Positions 6,066 through 14,013 of a DNA stretch of 16,809 nucleotides are shown one piece after another. The position numbers and the translations under genes were made by a program. The first letter of the stretch is position 1. Each line of letters opens with the position of its first letter. The notes under the pieces are model-generated. The model was not told the DNA's origin and searched no databases. It saw nothing but the letters and a program-made list of their open reading frames with translations. The DNA comes from JAUPTX01 sp964550665 (lineage in GTDB: Bacteria; Patescibacteriota; Minisyncoccia; Phycocordibacterales; CSBR16-119), in NCBI GenBank assembly GCA_964550665.1, contig CAZJZW010000016.1:1-16809 (forward strand), read 5' to 3'.

Positions 6066-7787
6066 ATGAGCTTTGTAAGAGAACTTTTAGACCAAGGCTT
6101 GATTACAGAAAGTAAGCTTCAAAAACTTATAAATATTTCTGAGCAAACATATAACGGAGATATAAACGAAGCAATATCAAGTGATGCCGAATTAAACCAA
6201 GAAGAAATCTTTCATATAAAGAGTAAATATTACGGTGTGCCAGAAGCATCTCTTGGAGGTCAGAAACTTGAACCAAGTCTTTTGAACTATATTCCAGAAG
6301 AATCTGTTGTGCAGTATAAAATAGCCCCTATCGCTCTCGACGCCGGAGTTTTGCATATTGGTGTTGTTGATCCTGCGAACACACAAGCGACGGACGCCAT
6401 CCAGTTTATTTCTTCTAAAAGTGGTGTGCCTTATAAAATCTTCCTTATTTCACCAAAAGATTTTGAGTTGGTGTTAGATGGGTACAAAGGTTTAGGAGGG
6501 GAAGTTGACTCAGCTTTATCTGATCTTGATTCAGAACTTACGAAAGCCGACGATGAAATAATTAAAAAAGAAACAGATTCAACAGAAATTGATAGAAAAA
6601 AAATTGTTGAAGAAGCTCCGATTATTAAAGTTGTGGCGGTTATTTTACGTCACGCTGTGGAAGGGAGAGCGTCAGATATTCACATAGAAAATACCGGAGA
6701 AAAAGTAAAGGTTCGTTTCCGAGTGGACGGCGAGCTACACACATCCCTTACTCTTCCAACAAAAGTATACAGCGGGGTTGTTGCTCGTATTAAGATTTTG
6801 GCGAAGCTTCGTCTCGATGAAAAAAGAAAACCTCAAGACGGTGGATTCACTGCAAAAGTAAACGGACGAAAAGTTGATTTTCGTGTTTCGACCTTTCCTT
6901 CATATTATGGAGAGAAGGTCGTGATGCGTATTTTGGATACTGAAAAAGGTATTAAAACACTCGAAGATTTAAATATGACAGAAGAGCACTTTAAACTCGT
7001 CTCAGCTGCTTTGAAAAAACCTTATGGAATAATCCTCATCACTGGTCCAACAGGTTCTGGTAAAACGACAACACTATACGGAATGCTTAACGCCCTCGAC
7101 AAAGAAGGGAAGAATATCGTATCTCTCGAAGATCCAGTCGAATACGTGGTTGAAGGTGTAAACCAATCTCAAGTGATGCCAGAAATCGGGTATACTTTTG
7201 CTTCAGGACTTCGTTCTATTTTGCGTCAGGACCCAGATGTTATTCTCGTGGGAGAAATCCGAGATAAAGAAACAGCGAAGCTTGCGATTCAAGCCGCTCT
7301 TACAGGTCACCTTGTGCTTTCAACACTCCACACCAACAACTCTGCCGGTGTTATTCCTCGTCTTATAGATATGGAAGTCGACCCTTTTCTTATCGCTCCG
7401 ACACTTATTTTAGCGATGGCGCAACGCTTGGCTAAATCAACTTGTGCTGACTCACGTCAAGAAGTTCCGATGGATGAAGCTACGAGAGTTATGATTAACG
7501 AACAGTTCAAAGATTTACCAGACCAGTTTAAATCAAAAATTCAACTTGGAAATACAATGATTCAAACAGTTCCTTCAAAAACTTGTCCGTCTGGTACAAA
7601 AGGCAGAATGGCGATTTTTGAAATGTTCCCGATAGATAAAGATATTGAAAAAGTCATTTTAGAAACTCCGACCGAGCTCAGTATTCAAAAAATGGCCAGA
7701 AGTAAGGGAATGCTTTCAATGAGAGAAGATGCAATACAAAAAGCTTTGACAGGACAAATACCAATGCAAGAAGTTTATAATTTTTAA
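6066..7787 (+). CDS. pilB: Type IV pilus extension ATPase PilB (GspE family)
   Basis: A 573-aa hexameric ATPase of normal PilB length. An N-terminal MshEN/T2SSE_N domain (about 1-140) precedes a charged linker and the N2/catalytic domains (about 175-570). Visible motifs are Walker A GPTGSGKTT (327-335), Asp box SLEDPVEY (353-360), Walker B DPDVILVGEIRD (389-400) and His box GHLVLSTLHTNN (414-425). It powers pilus extension from the cytoplasmic side of PilC. Oddity: the tetracysteine zinc motif expected between the His box and GRMAIFE is reduced to C460 and C507, each lacking its partner. The arm between them is otherwise of normal length, so it must be stabilised differently. It lies 7 bp after the PilP-like gene and 10 bp before pilT. 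Confidence 0.97.
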   Translation: MSFVRELLDQGLITESKLQKLINISEQTYNGDINEAISSDAELNQEEIFHIKSKYYGVPEASLGGQKLEPSLLNYIPEESVVQYKIAPIALDAGVLHIGVVDPANTQATDAIQFISSKSGVPYKIFLISPKDFELVLDGYKGLGGEVDSALSDLDSELTKADDEIIKKETDSTEIDRKKIVEEAPIIKVVAVILRHAVEGRASDIHIENTGEKVKVRFRVDGELHTSLTLPTKVYSGVVARIKILAKLRLDEKRKPQDGGFTAKVNGRKVDFRVSTFPSYYGEKVVMRILDTEKGIKTLEDLNMTEEHFKLVSAALKKPYGIILITGPTGSGKTTTLYGMLNALDKEGKNIVSLEDPVEYVVEGVNQSQVMPEIGYTFASGLRSILRQDPDVILVGEIRDKETAKLAIQAALTGHLVLSTLHTNNSAGVIPRLIDMEVDPFLIAPTLILAMAQRLAKSTCADSRQEVPMDEATRVMINEQFKDLPDQFKSKIQLGNTMIQTVPSKTCPSGTKGRMAIFEMFPIDKDIEKVILETPTELSIQKMARSKGMLSMREDAIQKALTGQIPMQEVYNF

Positions 7788-7797
7788 TTATTTATAT

Positions 7798-8859
7798 ATG
7801 GATATTAGTTCAAAACTTAACAAACTTATAGAATCTGTTGTTATCGCGGGTGGGTCAGATCTACACCTTTCTTCTGGCAGAATACCAGCTATGAGAGTTG
7901 CAGGAGCTCTGACTACCATAGTGAACCAAGAACCACTCACTCAGTCAGAAATTTTTGGAATGATAAAAGAGATGGTAAAAGAAGAATCAAAAGTTGCAGA
8001 CTTTCTTGAAAACCAAGAACTTGATTTTGCTTATGACTTCAAAGATGGCGCACGGCTTCGAGGTAATGCCTTTTTCCAAAAAGGTGAAATCAGTGTTGCG
8101 ATGAGACTCATTCCACAAGTTAAAACTTTTAGAGAGCTTAATCTCCCAGAAGCACTCGCACAGTTTGCTTACAAAAAACAAGGTTTCTTTCTTATCGTTG
8201 GACCAGTTGGTCAAGGTAAATCTACAACTATGGCAGCGATAATCGACACTATCAACAAAGAACGAGCAGAACACATCATCACAATCGAAGAACCTATCGA
8301 ATATATTTTCGAATCTAAAAAATCAATTATTGATCAAAGAGAAGTTGGTATTGATACAAAAAGTTTCGAGTCAGCACTTAAGTCGGCCTTCCGAGAAGAT
8401 GCAAACGTTCTTATGGTTGGTGAAATGAGAAGCCCCGAAACAATCTCCGCTGCCGTCACCGCCGCGGAAACAGGTCACTTTGTTATTTCAACTCTTCACA
8501 CAAACAACGCTTCGCAAACAATCGACCGTATTATCGATACATTCCCGGGTGCTCAACAAGATCAAATTAGAAACCAGCTTGCAAACTCGCTTCTTGGAAT
8601 CTTTTCTCAAAGATTAATCCCTCGTTCATCTGGTGGACTTGTTCCAGCTTTTGAACTTTTGATAAACACGAAAGCCTCTGCAAACCTTATTCGCGAAGGA
8701 AGAACTCATGAAATAGATATGATTATCGAAACAGGATCGGAAAACGGAATGATTGATATGAACCATTCACTTGTTGACTTGGTCCGAAAAGGGGAGATAA
8801 GTGTTGACGACGCTCGAAGATTTTCACTTAGTCCAAAAGCTTTTGATAATTTACTATAA
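7798..8859 (+). CDS. pilT: Type IV pilus retraction ATPase PilT
   Basis: A 353-aa ATPase of normal PilT length that drives pilus depolymerisation and so twitching or DNA pull-in. Motifs: N-terminal SDLHLSSGRIPAMRV (20-34), Walker A GPVGQGKST (135-143), Asp box ITIEEPIEYI (161-170), Walker B VLMVGEMR (204-211) and His box GHFVISTLHTNN (226-237). It also has the PilT-specific retraction signature SANLIREGRTHEID (294-307), equivalent to the canonical AIRNLIRE helix. This signature and the lack of an MshEN domain separate it from PilB. The P-loop departs slightly from the usual GPTGSGKST, but the catalytic Lys and Ser/Thr are kept. pilC starts 17 bp downstream; a TATAAT over the stop codon might give minor internal initiation. 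Confidence 0.96.
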   Translation: MDISSKLNKLIESVVIAGGSDLHLSSGRIPAMRVAGALTTIVNQEPLTQSEIFGMIKEMVKEESKVADFLENQELDFAYDFKDGARLRGNAFFQKGEISVAMRLIPQVKTFRELNLPEALAQFAYKKQGFFLIVGPVGQGKSTTMAAIIDTINKERAEHIITIEEPIEYIFESKKSIIDQREVGIDTKSFESALKSAFREDANVLMVGEMRSPETISAAVTAAETGHFVISTLHTNNASQTIDRIIDTFPGAQQDQIRNQLANSLLGIFSQRLIPRSSGGLVPAFELLINTKASANLIREGRTHEIDMIIETGSENGMIDMNHSLVDLVRKGEISVDDARRFSLSPKAFDNLL

Positions 8860-8876
8860 TCACTTACAATTGATAT

Positions 8877-10079
8877 ATGCTTTTTAAATACACCGCGCTC
8901 GATAAAAATGGAAAAAAGACACAAGGCGAGATAGATGCTGTGAATAAAACAGTGGCTATATCTGCGCTCCAAAGAAGAGATTTGATTATCGTCACTATTA
9001 AAGGTGAATCTGAAAAATCTTTTCTTCAAACTTCTTTTTTCGATCGAGTTCCTCTTCGAGACGTGGTGATAATGTCCAGACAGCTTTCAACCCTCTTCAC
9101 TTCAAACGTCTCGGCGTTAAAAGCCTTTACTCTTTTGGCTTCAAACGCTGAAAATAAAGTTCTATCAAGCCAGCTTCAACAAGTGGGTGACGATCTACAG
9201 GCTGGATCTTCGATATCAGACGCTTTAAACAGATTCCCAAATACTTTCTCATCTTTTTATGTAAACATGGTAAAGTCCGGTGAAGAATCTGGAAAACTCA
9301 ACGAGGTTTTCCAGTACTTGGCAGATTATCTAGATAGACAATACGAACTTACATCAAAAACACGAAACGCCCTTATATATCCAGCTTTCGTTATAGTGGT
9401 GTTCCTAGCAGTTATGATTTTGATGTTTACGTTGGTTATTCCAAACCTTTCTCTTCTTCTAATAGATTCAGGGCAAGAAATACCTTTTTACACGCGAGTG
9501 GTTATCGGAATCTCAAATTTCTTAGTTAATTATGGGATATATATTCTTGTCTTTTTTATTTTTATTGCTGCGTACGGAGTGTGGTTTAGGAGAAATGATG
9601 CTGGAAAGGAATATCTAGATAAAATAAAATTAAATCTACCAGTTCTCGGAGACTTATACAAAAAAGTTTTTCTTTCTCGTGTTTCTGATAACCTAAACAC
9701 AATGCTTTCATCGGGTATTTCTATTATTCGATCGATAGAGATCACTTCAGAGGTTGTTGATAACTGGGTCTATAAAGCAATCTTAAATGAGATCGAAGAA
9801 GATGTAAAATCAGGTAGCTCACTTTCAACAGCATTCCAAAAGCATAAAGAAATCCCATCGATTATGGTTCAGATGATTCAAGTGGGAGAAGAAACAGGAT
9901 CTCTTGGGTCTATCCTAAAAACTCTCGCAGAGTTTTACAAAAGAGAAGTGGACGACGCAGTTGATACGATGATTGGGCTTATCGAACCAATCATGATCGT
10001 CGGACTCGCGCTTGGTGTTGGAGTTCTTCTAACCTCAATTCTTATTCCGATTTACAATATTGCAAGTTCTATAAGCTAA
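8877..10079 (+). CDS. pilC: Type IV pilus inner-membrane platform PilC (GspF family)
   Basis: A 400-aa polytopic membrane protein of normal length. A short N-terminal domain (1-60, starting MLFKYTALDKNGKKTQGEI) precedes two tandem T2SSF repeats (about 67-190 and 270-392). Each contains the family's GEESG/GEETG element, here VKSGEESGKL and QVGEETGSL. Predicted membrane helices lie at about 167-190, 208-235 and 368-392. PilC is the rotor-like base on which PilB and PilT act to add or remove pilins. It is the last gene of the first pilus transcript; the following 106 bp hold the separate pilin promoter. No strong terminator is seen after it, so some read-through into the pilin is likely. Confidence 0.95.
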   Translation: MLFKYTALDKNGKKTQGEIDAVNKTVAISALQRRDLIIVTIKGESEKSFLQTSFFDRVPLRDVVIMSRQLSTLFTSNVSALKAFTLLASNAENKVLSSQLQQVGDDLQAGSSISDALNRFPNTFSSFYVNMVKSGEESGKLNEVFQYLADYLDRQYELTSKTRNALIYPAFVIVVFLAVMILMFTLVIPNLSLLLIDSGQEIPFYTRVVIGISNFLVNYGIYILVFFIFIAAYGVWFRRNDAGKEYLDKIKLNLPVLGDLYKKVFLSRVSDNLNTMLSSGISIIRSIEITSEVVDNWVYKAILNEIEEDVKSGSSLSTAFQKHKEIPSIMVQMIQVGEETGSLGSILKTLAEFYKREVDDAVDTMIGLIEPIMIVGLALGVGVLLTSILIPIYNIASSIS

Positions 10080-10108
10080 AAGAAATCCACAGATTTAATA
10101 TATAAAGG

Positions 10109-10135
10109 TTTACACAAATTTTATTATGTTATAAT
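10109..10135 (+). promoter_or_regulatory. Promoter of the major pilin gene
   Basis: TTTACA (10109-10114) and a perfect extended -10 TGTTATAAT (10127-10135) lie 15 bp apart, a short but usable spacing given the extended -10. The start site would fall near 10142, giving an A/U-rich leader of about 44 nt with no Shine-Dalgarno sequence. This lets the abundant pilin be expressed apart from the machinery genes. Confidence 0.65.
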
Positions 10136-10185
10136 AAATATGTTTAAAAAGTTAAAGATTTATTATTATAAGATCTAAATTAATT

Positions 10186-10629
10186 ATGAAAAGAAATAGT
10201 TTACAAAAAGGTTTTACATTGATCGAGCTTTTGGTGGTAGTTGCCATCATCGGTATTCTTTCATCTATTGTGCTTGTGTCACTTAATAGTGCAAGACAAA
10301 AAGGACGTGATGCGTCAATAAAGGGAAGTATGTCAGCAATGAGAGCGGCTGCAGAAGTTTTTTTTGACGATAACTACGCTTACGATGGTTTATTTGGCGA
10401 CCCAGGCATGGAGTCTTTAGCAGAATCTGCAATAAGACAATCTCCTAATAATACTGATACGCCTCCAAACGGTACTGGTTTTAATTCAGACGCTGGCGCT
10501 AACTATTGGTGGGCGACAATAGTATTGAATAACCAAGATCCTAACGGCTTCGATATATTCTGTGTTGACTCAAATGGGTTTGCTGGTCTTGGAGAAGTTA
10601 CGGGTACTGAATGTGTGTCTTCATACTAA
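10186..10629 (+). CDS. Major type IV pilin (class III prepilin)
   Basis: A 147-aa prepilin. The leader MKRNSLQKG (9 residues, basic) is followed by the cleavage/methylation site G|FTLIE, with Glu at mature position 5. The hydrophobic helix LLVVVAIIGILSSIVLVSL then leads into an amphipathic segment (NSARQKGRDASIKGSMSAMR). Mature length is about 138. Two C-terminal cysteines (C126 and C143) bracket a 16-residue loop, the usual pilin D-region disulfide. The globular part is rich in Asn, Gly and Asp. It is called the major pilin because it alone has a dedicated promoter and a very strong terminator, which isolate it between pilC and pilD. The start has the context AATTAATTATG, identical to pilN. 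PilD would remove the leader before assembly. Confidence 0.92.
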   Translation: MKRNSLQKGFTLIELLVVVAIIGILSSIVLVSLNSARQKGRDASIKGSMSAMRAAAEVFFDDNYAYDGLFGDPGMESLAESAIRQSPNNTDTPPNGTGFNSDAGANYWWATIVLNNQDPNGFDIFCVDSNGFAGLGEVTGTECVSSY

Positions 10630-10640
10630 GCTTAATAGCT

Positions 10641-10681
10641 AAATTAAAAACACCTCGCAAAGTGCGAGGTGTTTTTAATTT
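10641..10681 (+). terminator. Strong terminator after the pilin gene
   Basis: A perfect 19-bp inverted repeat (10641-10659 with 10663-10681) and a 3-nt loop AAG. The GC core CACCTCGCA/TGCGAGGTG is flanked by A-run and T-run arms, ending in GTTTTTAATT. The symmetric A/T tails would let it work in both directions. It ends the pilin transcript before pilD. Confidence 0.93.
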
Positions 10682-10728
10682 CCTAAAAGTTTCCCACTCT
10701 TTCATTCTGTAAGTTAAAAAACTCACGG

Positions 10729-10734
10729 TATAAT
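10729..10734 (+). promoter_or_regulatory. -10 box for pilD and the minor pilin genes
   Basis: A perfect TATAAT (10729-10734) lies with only 6 nt before the pilD ATG, pointing to leaderless transcription. The -35 region is poor. The preceding strong terminator makes a promoter here necessary. Confidence 0.6.
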
Positions 10735-10740
10735 ACATCT

Positions 10741-11517
10741 ATGGGTTTAATCTACGTGTTTATATTTATATTTGGGACGATGATTGGAAGTTTCCTCAAC
10801 GTTGTTGTTGATCGATTCAACACAGGGCGTGGTCTTGGTGGTCGGTCAAAGTGTGACTCGACTGGTAAAACACTAGCTTGGTACGAACTTATCCCGGTTT
10901 TTAGTTATTTAGCTCAAGGAGGTAAGTCCCTTCACTCAAAAACAAAAATATCTATCCAGTATCCACTAGTAGAAGCAGGAACAGGGATTTTATTTGTCCT
11001 CATCTTTCAAAAGTTTTGGCCGATGATATACAGATTTCCAAACCACTTTATGTTGGGGCTATTTTTTTATTTTTTTATTTTCAGTTTACTCATTGCTATT
11101 TTTACGTACGATATAAAACATAAAATAATCCCAAACCTTTTTGTTTGGAAGTTTAATATCATAGCACTCCTCAGTGTTTTATTTTTCTATCCAACAGCGT
11201 TGACTTTACTAGCCGGACCCTTGGTTGCATCGCCGCTATTTTTACTATGGGCTGTCTCAAAAGGTAAGTGGCTTGGTTTCGGTGATGTAAAATTGGCTCT
11301 TGGTATGGGTTGGCTACTAGGTCTTTCGGGAGGATTTGCAGCACTCCTTATTTCTTTTTGGATCGGCGCAGTCTTAGGTGTTTTTATTCTTATTATAAAA
11401 AAGTCAAAAAATCACGAGCTGCCGTTTGCGCCGTTTTTAGTTTTAGCAACAGCGCTTTCTTTCTTGTATAATATTGATATGAATTCAATAGGAAGATTCT
11501 TTACGATGATACTATAG
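10741..11517 (+). CDS. pilD: Prepilin peptidase PilD (A24 aspartic protease)
   Basis: A 258-aa polytopic membrane protein of usual length. The N-terminal block FGTMIGSFLNVVVDR (11-25), then LAWYELIPVFSYLAQGGKS and SIQYPLVE (71-78), is the bacterial PilD N-terminal domain. Catalytic aspartates are D124 in FTYDIKHKIIPN and D182 in the GxGD-type motif GFGDVKL. Six or more membrane helices are evident. It cleaves prepilins after the leader Gly at the inner face of the membrane and, in classical enzymes, N-methylates the new terminus. Oddity: of the four zinc-ligand cysteines normally in the cytoplasmic loop (two CxxC pairs) only C38 remains; the second pair is replaced by GKSLHSK. It heads the minor-pilin unit, whose first minor pilin starts 2 bp downstream. 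Confidence 0.95.
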   Translation: MGLIYVFIFIFGTMIGSFLNVVVDRFNTGRGLGGRSKCDSTGKTLAWYELIPVFSYLAQGGKSLHSKTKISIQYPLVEAGTGILFVLIFQKFWPMIYRFPNHFMLGLFFYFFIFSLLIAIFTYDIKHKIIPNLFVWKFNIIALLSVLFFYPTALTLLAGPLVASPLFLLWAVSKGKWLGFGDVKLALGMGWLLGLSGGFAALLISFWIGAVLGVFILIIKKSKNHELPFAPFLVLATALSFLYNIDMNSIGRFFTMIL

Positions 11518-11519
11518 AT

Positions 11520-12215
11520 ATGTTTAAAAAAACCTCGCTTCCAAATACAAATTCTGGCATGACCTTCATCGAGCTTATCGTGGTGATGGGTATTTTCACT
11601 GCCGTTTCTGCAACCGTACTTTTCAACTATCGTGATTTTAGTGACGCCGTTCAACTTCAAAACTTAGCACAAGAAATAGCTCTTCAAGGTAAACGTGCCC
11701 AGACATTAGCTTCTCAAGGGAGAAGACCTATTCTCTCTGATGCTCAAATACAAAATCCTACACTATTACCCACTGATTGGGTCTCTAGTTACGGTATTGC
11801 ATTTCGACCAGAAGAAAATCCCCGATCCTTTATTTTTTACTTTAACTCATTCGATCCAGAGGAACAAGATCCAAATGCCCGTTTTTTGGAATTCGAAGGT
11901 TTCCTAGCTAACTCTATTGGGTGTGGCGCTACTCAAGAGTCAGAGTGTGTAGAGGAGATAAATATAACGGATGGTTCTTATATAGAATTTGTGTGCCTTA
12001 ACTCAGAACCACGGACTGATCCAACTTGTGGCGGCGGAAATGATACTTCTGAAGAACTTCATGTCTCTTTTACTCGACCATTTCTTGAAGCTTATATTGT
12101 AGGAGAAGACTATGGTACGCCAATATCAAACGCTTTCGTGAAGGTAATTTCTCGAGATGGAGACCAGGAACGATTTATTGAATTTTGGTCAACAGGTCAA
12201 ATAAGTGTTCAGTAA
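11520..12215 (+). CDS. Minor prepilin, GspH/FimT-like
   Basis: A 231-aa prepilin-like protein. The 13-residue leader MFKKTSLPNTNSG ends at the cleavage site G|MTFIE, with Glu5 kept. A hydrophobic helix (LIVVMGIFTAVSATVLF) follows, then RDFSDAVQLQNLAQEIALQGKRAQTLASQ, the alpha-helical spine typical of GspH/FimT/FimU. The long globular part includes cysteines near residues 137-168, probably in disulfides. Such proteins sit near the pilus tip and help start assembly. It is first of four minor pilins after pilD, with 2 bp before it and 1 bp after it. Exact orthology to GspH or FimT cannot be fixed by eye. Confidence 0.85.
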   Translation: MFKKTSLPNTNSGMTFIELIVVMGIFTAVSATVLFNYRDFSDAVQLQNLAQEIALQGKRAQTLASQGRRPILSDAQIQNPTLLPTDWVSSYGIAFRPEENPRSFIFYFNSFDPEEQDPNARFLEFEGFLANSIGCGATQESECVEEINITDGSYIEFVCLNSEPRTDPTCGGGNDTSEELHVSFTRPFLEAYIVGEDYGTPISNAFVKVISRDGDQERFIEFWSTGQISVQ

Positions 12216-12216
12216 T

Positions 12217-12861
12217 ATGAAATTTTTTAATCTTAAAAAAGAAGAAGGGTTTACGCTGATCGAAGTAATGATTTCAATCGGGCTTTTTACTGTGATTATG
12301 ATTGTTGGGATCACTGCTATTTTGGGGGTTAACAATACATATAGAAAATCGAGAACTATGCGATCGGCGATCGACAATTTAAGTTTTACCATGGAAGATA
12401 TGGCGAGAAATATTCGACTCGGGTCACGGTACCGTTGTATTAACGGCCCGGAAGAGATTTTTGCCACCGATATTGAAGAGCCGCTCGATGGTGAAAATTG
12501 TCTGGGTATTGCCTTTGAGCCATTTTATGACCCAGTGTCAGGAGAAGATGAAGATTTAGCCTCTGCCGATCAGATAATATATCTTATTGAAGGAGAAAAT
12601 CTTTTTAAAGGTATAAGAGGTGCAAACTATGACGCGTCCGCGCCTAATCCTGGAAGAGGAATTCCTATGAACTCTGTAGACTTGAAAATTGATTCATTAA
12701 CTTCCGGGTTTACTATATTTGGTTCTAGAAATGATGACAGAGAGCAACCATCAGTGTTTATTATCTTAAACGGAACAGTGAATGTCGGAGGGAATTCTAC
12801 AGATTTTAATTTACAAACGACAGTTTCTCAAAGGCTATTAGATTATCCACAAACTCCATAG
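12217..12861 (+). CDS. Minor prepilin, PilW/GspJ-like
   Basis: A 214-aa prepilin from the ATG at 12217, one base after the previous stop. The frame also opens at a GTG at 12205, inside the preceding gene, but the ATG gives a compact basic leader and is preferred. The leader MKFFNLKKEEG is followed by G|FTLIE with Glu5, then VMISIGLFTVIMIVGITAILG. After the helix, NTYRKSRTMRSAIDNLSFTMEDMARNIRLG resembles the PilW/GspJ spine, where an L..M.R.IR pattern is usual. Its C-terminal half contains NSVDLKIDSLTSGFTIFG and a beta-rich end. Expected to join the minor pilin tip complex. It lies 3 bp before the PilV-like gene. Confidence 0.83.
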   Translation: MKFFNLKKEEGFTLIEVMISIGLFTVIMIVGITAILGVNNTYRKSRTMRSAIDNLSFTMEDMARNIRLGSRYRCINGPEEIFATDIEEPLDGENCLGIAFEPFYDPVSGEDEDLASADQIIYLIEGENLFKGIRGANYDASAPNPGRGIPMNSVDLKIDSLTSGFTIFGSRNDDREQPSVFIILNGTVNVGGNSTDFNLQTTVSQRLLDYPQTP

Positions 12862-12864
12862 TAT

Positions 12865-13461
12865 ATGAATATTTTTTCTAACAACAAAGGATCTTCTAGT
12901 GCTGGGTTTACTCTTGTGGAAACTCTTGTTGCTGTTGCTATATTTGCCACATCTGTTACAGGGCTTATTTCTATAACCGCCAGAGGGATAAACGACAACA
13001 TTTATGTAAAAAATAAATTGATAGCAGCCCACCTAGCAGAAGAGGGGGTTGAGCTCGTGCGAAATATGAGAGACACCTCTGTTTTATCAGAAGATCCTGT
13101 GAGTTGGACAATGTTTTTATCAGATACAAATGATTGGGTAGGGCACTGCTACGCCGATAGCCCTGGTGCAACAGATGCGTGTTATATCGATGGCAGTGTT
13201 GGAGCACTTGAAGCATATGAGTGTGTTAATGGCGGTCTTGATGGATCTTGCATACCCCTTGGATTTGATAGCGATATAAGTAGATATACGTACACCACTA
13301 TAACGGACTCTATCTTTACTCGAACGATAACCATCCGACCGATAGCCGCTGCAAATACAGAAGAGGTAATCGTAAATTCAGTTGTATCATGGACCCAAGG
13401 TTCAAACAGTCACCAGGTTTCCTACCAGTACAATTTGTTTAATTGGTTCGATCCTTCTTAA
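12865..13461 (+). CDS. Minor prepilin, PilV/GspI-like
   Basis: A 198-aa prepilin. The 14-residue leader MNIFSNNKGSSSAG precedes G|FTLVE with Glu5. The helix TLVAVAIFATSVTGLISI then leads into KNKLIAAHLAEEGVELVRNMRD. The A..LAEEG.EL.RN.R motif is characteristic of the PilV/GspI (type II secretion protein I) group. Five cysteines (in GHCYADSPGATDACYID and ECVNGGLDGSC) suggest disulfides in the exported domain. The C-terminus WFDPS is aromatic. Its role is in the tip-initiating minor pilin complex with the PilW-like and PilX-like neighbours. It starts 3 bp after the previous stop and ends 2 bp before the next ATG. Confidence 0.84.
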   Translation: MNIFSNNKGSSSAGFTLVETLVAVAIFATSVTGLISITARGINDNIYVKNKLIAAHLAEEGVELVRNMRDTSVLSEDPVSWTMFLSDTNDWVGHCYADSPGATDACYIDGSVGALEAYECVNGGLDGSCIPLGFDSDISRYTYTTITDSIFTRTITIRPIAAANTEEVIVNSVVSWTQGSNSHQVSYQYNLFNWFDPS

Positions 13462-13463
13462 TT

Positions 13464-13952
13464 ATGAAAAATCTTAACAACAACCAAAAAGGATTCGTCG
13501 CACTCTTCACAGTCCTTATCGTGAGTGTGATTTTGGCGATGGCTATTGGTATCGCCTCGATTTCTCTAAAAGAAATAGTTCTCTCTTCTTCTGCAACAGA
13601 AGGATCAAAGGCTTTCTATGCTGCTGATTCTGGTGTTGAATGCGCGCTTTACTATGATCGAGTAAATGGAGTAGAAAATGGATTTTTCAACGCAACTCCG
13701 GATTTTAGTTGTAATGGGAACATTCCTGTCCTTCCTACTGGTCCAGACTCTGATTTTGAAGCCCTAGAAGTGTATACTTTTGAAATACCATTCGGTGCTC
13801 AAAATGAACTTTGTGCTGATATAACTGTAAAAAGACAAGTTACATCAGGTCTTTTGTATAGCACTCTCATAGAATCAAAAGGTAGTAATTTCTCATGTGC
13901 CGATGACACGAATCCAAAAAAAGTTGAACGATCTATTCGAGTCACGTATTAA
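13464..13952 (+). CDS. Minor prepilin, PilX/GspK-like (no Glu5)
   Basis: A 162-aa protein from the ATG at 13464. An in-frame TTG at 13443 lies inside the previous gene and is rejected. The leader MKNLNNNQKG is followed by G|FVALF and a hydrophobic helix (TVLIVSVILAMAIGIASI). Mature residue 5 is Phe, not the Glu found in the other four pilins of this window. KAFYAADSGVECALYYD (about 51-67) is the PilX/GspK motif. In T2SS, GspK is likewise exceptional in lacking Glu5, in keeping with a place at the very tip where no pilin lies above it. Four cysteines are present after the signal region. It is the last gene of the minor-pilin unit; a hairpin follows 24 bp after the stop. Confidence 0.82.
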   Translation: MKNLNNNQKGFVALFTVLIVSVILAMAIGIASISLKEIVLSSSATEGSKAFYAADSGVECALYYDRVNGVENGFFNATPDFSCNGNIPVLPTGPDSDFEALEVYTFEIPFGAQNELCADITVKRQVTSGLLYSTLIESKGSNFSCADDTNPKKVERSIRVTY

Positions 13953-13976
13953 ATTTCTCAAAATATAAAAAGATGA

Positions 13977-14011
13977 AATAAGCCCTGTTTTAGTGTAAAA
14001 TAGGGCTTATT
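13977..14011 (+). terminator. Hairpin ending the minor-pilin unit and abutting ligA
   Basis: AATAAGCCCT (13977-13986) pairs with AGGGCTTATT (14002-14011). An inner TTTTA/TAAAA pair brings the stem to 16 positions with one G-T mismatch around a GTG loop. It probably acts as a terminator, though there is no separate long T-run. It ends 2 nt before the ligA ATG and contains the only good -10 candidate for ligA. Confidence 0.6.
13996..14001 (+). promoter_or_regulatory. Putative -10 box for ligA within the hairpin
   Basis: TAAAAT at 13996-14001 lies 12 nt before the ligA ATG, preceded by GTG exactly as in the putative comF promoter. No convincing -35 is visible. It forms the inner right arm of the hairpin, so transcription from here would yield RNA lacking the left arm. 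Confidence 0.35.
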
Positions 14012-14013
14012 GT

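Noticed and set aside
8855..8860. TATAAT over the pilT stop as a pilC promoter
   Set aside because: No -35 or TG extension; in this base composition it may be chance, and pilT-pilC are only 17 bp apart.
10083..10097. Small hairpin AAATC/GATTT after pilC as a terminator
   Set aside because: A five-pair, mostly A-T stem with no T-run is too weak.
10140..10178. A 12-codon ORF (MFKKLKIYYYKI) in the pilin leader as a regulatory peptide
   Set aside because: Its ATG begins only 5 nt after the -10 box ends, likely upstream of the actual start site, and it has no ribosome-binding site. A/T-rich sequence gives such ORFs by chance.
12205..12216. GTG start giving the PilW-like protein four extra residues
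   Set aside because: The ATG at 12217 avoids overlap with the previous gene and gives a typical short basic prepilin leader.
13443..13463. TTG start for the PilX-like gene
   Set aside because: It lies inside the previous gene; the ATG at 13464 has the same TTAATTATG context as other genes here.
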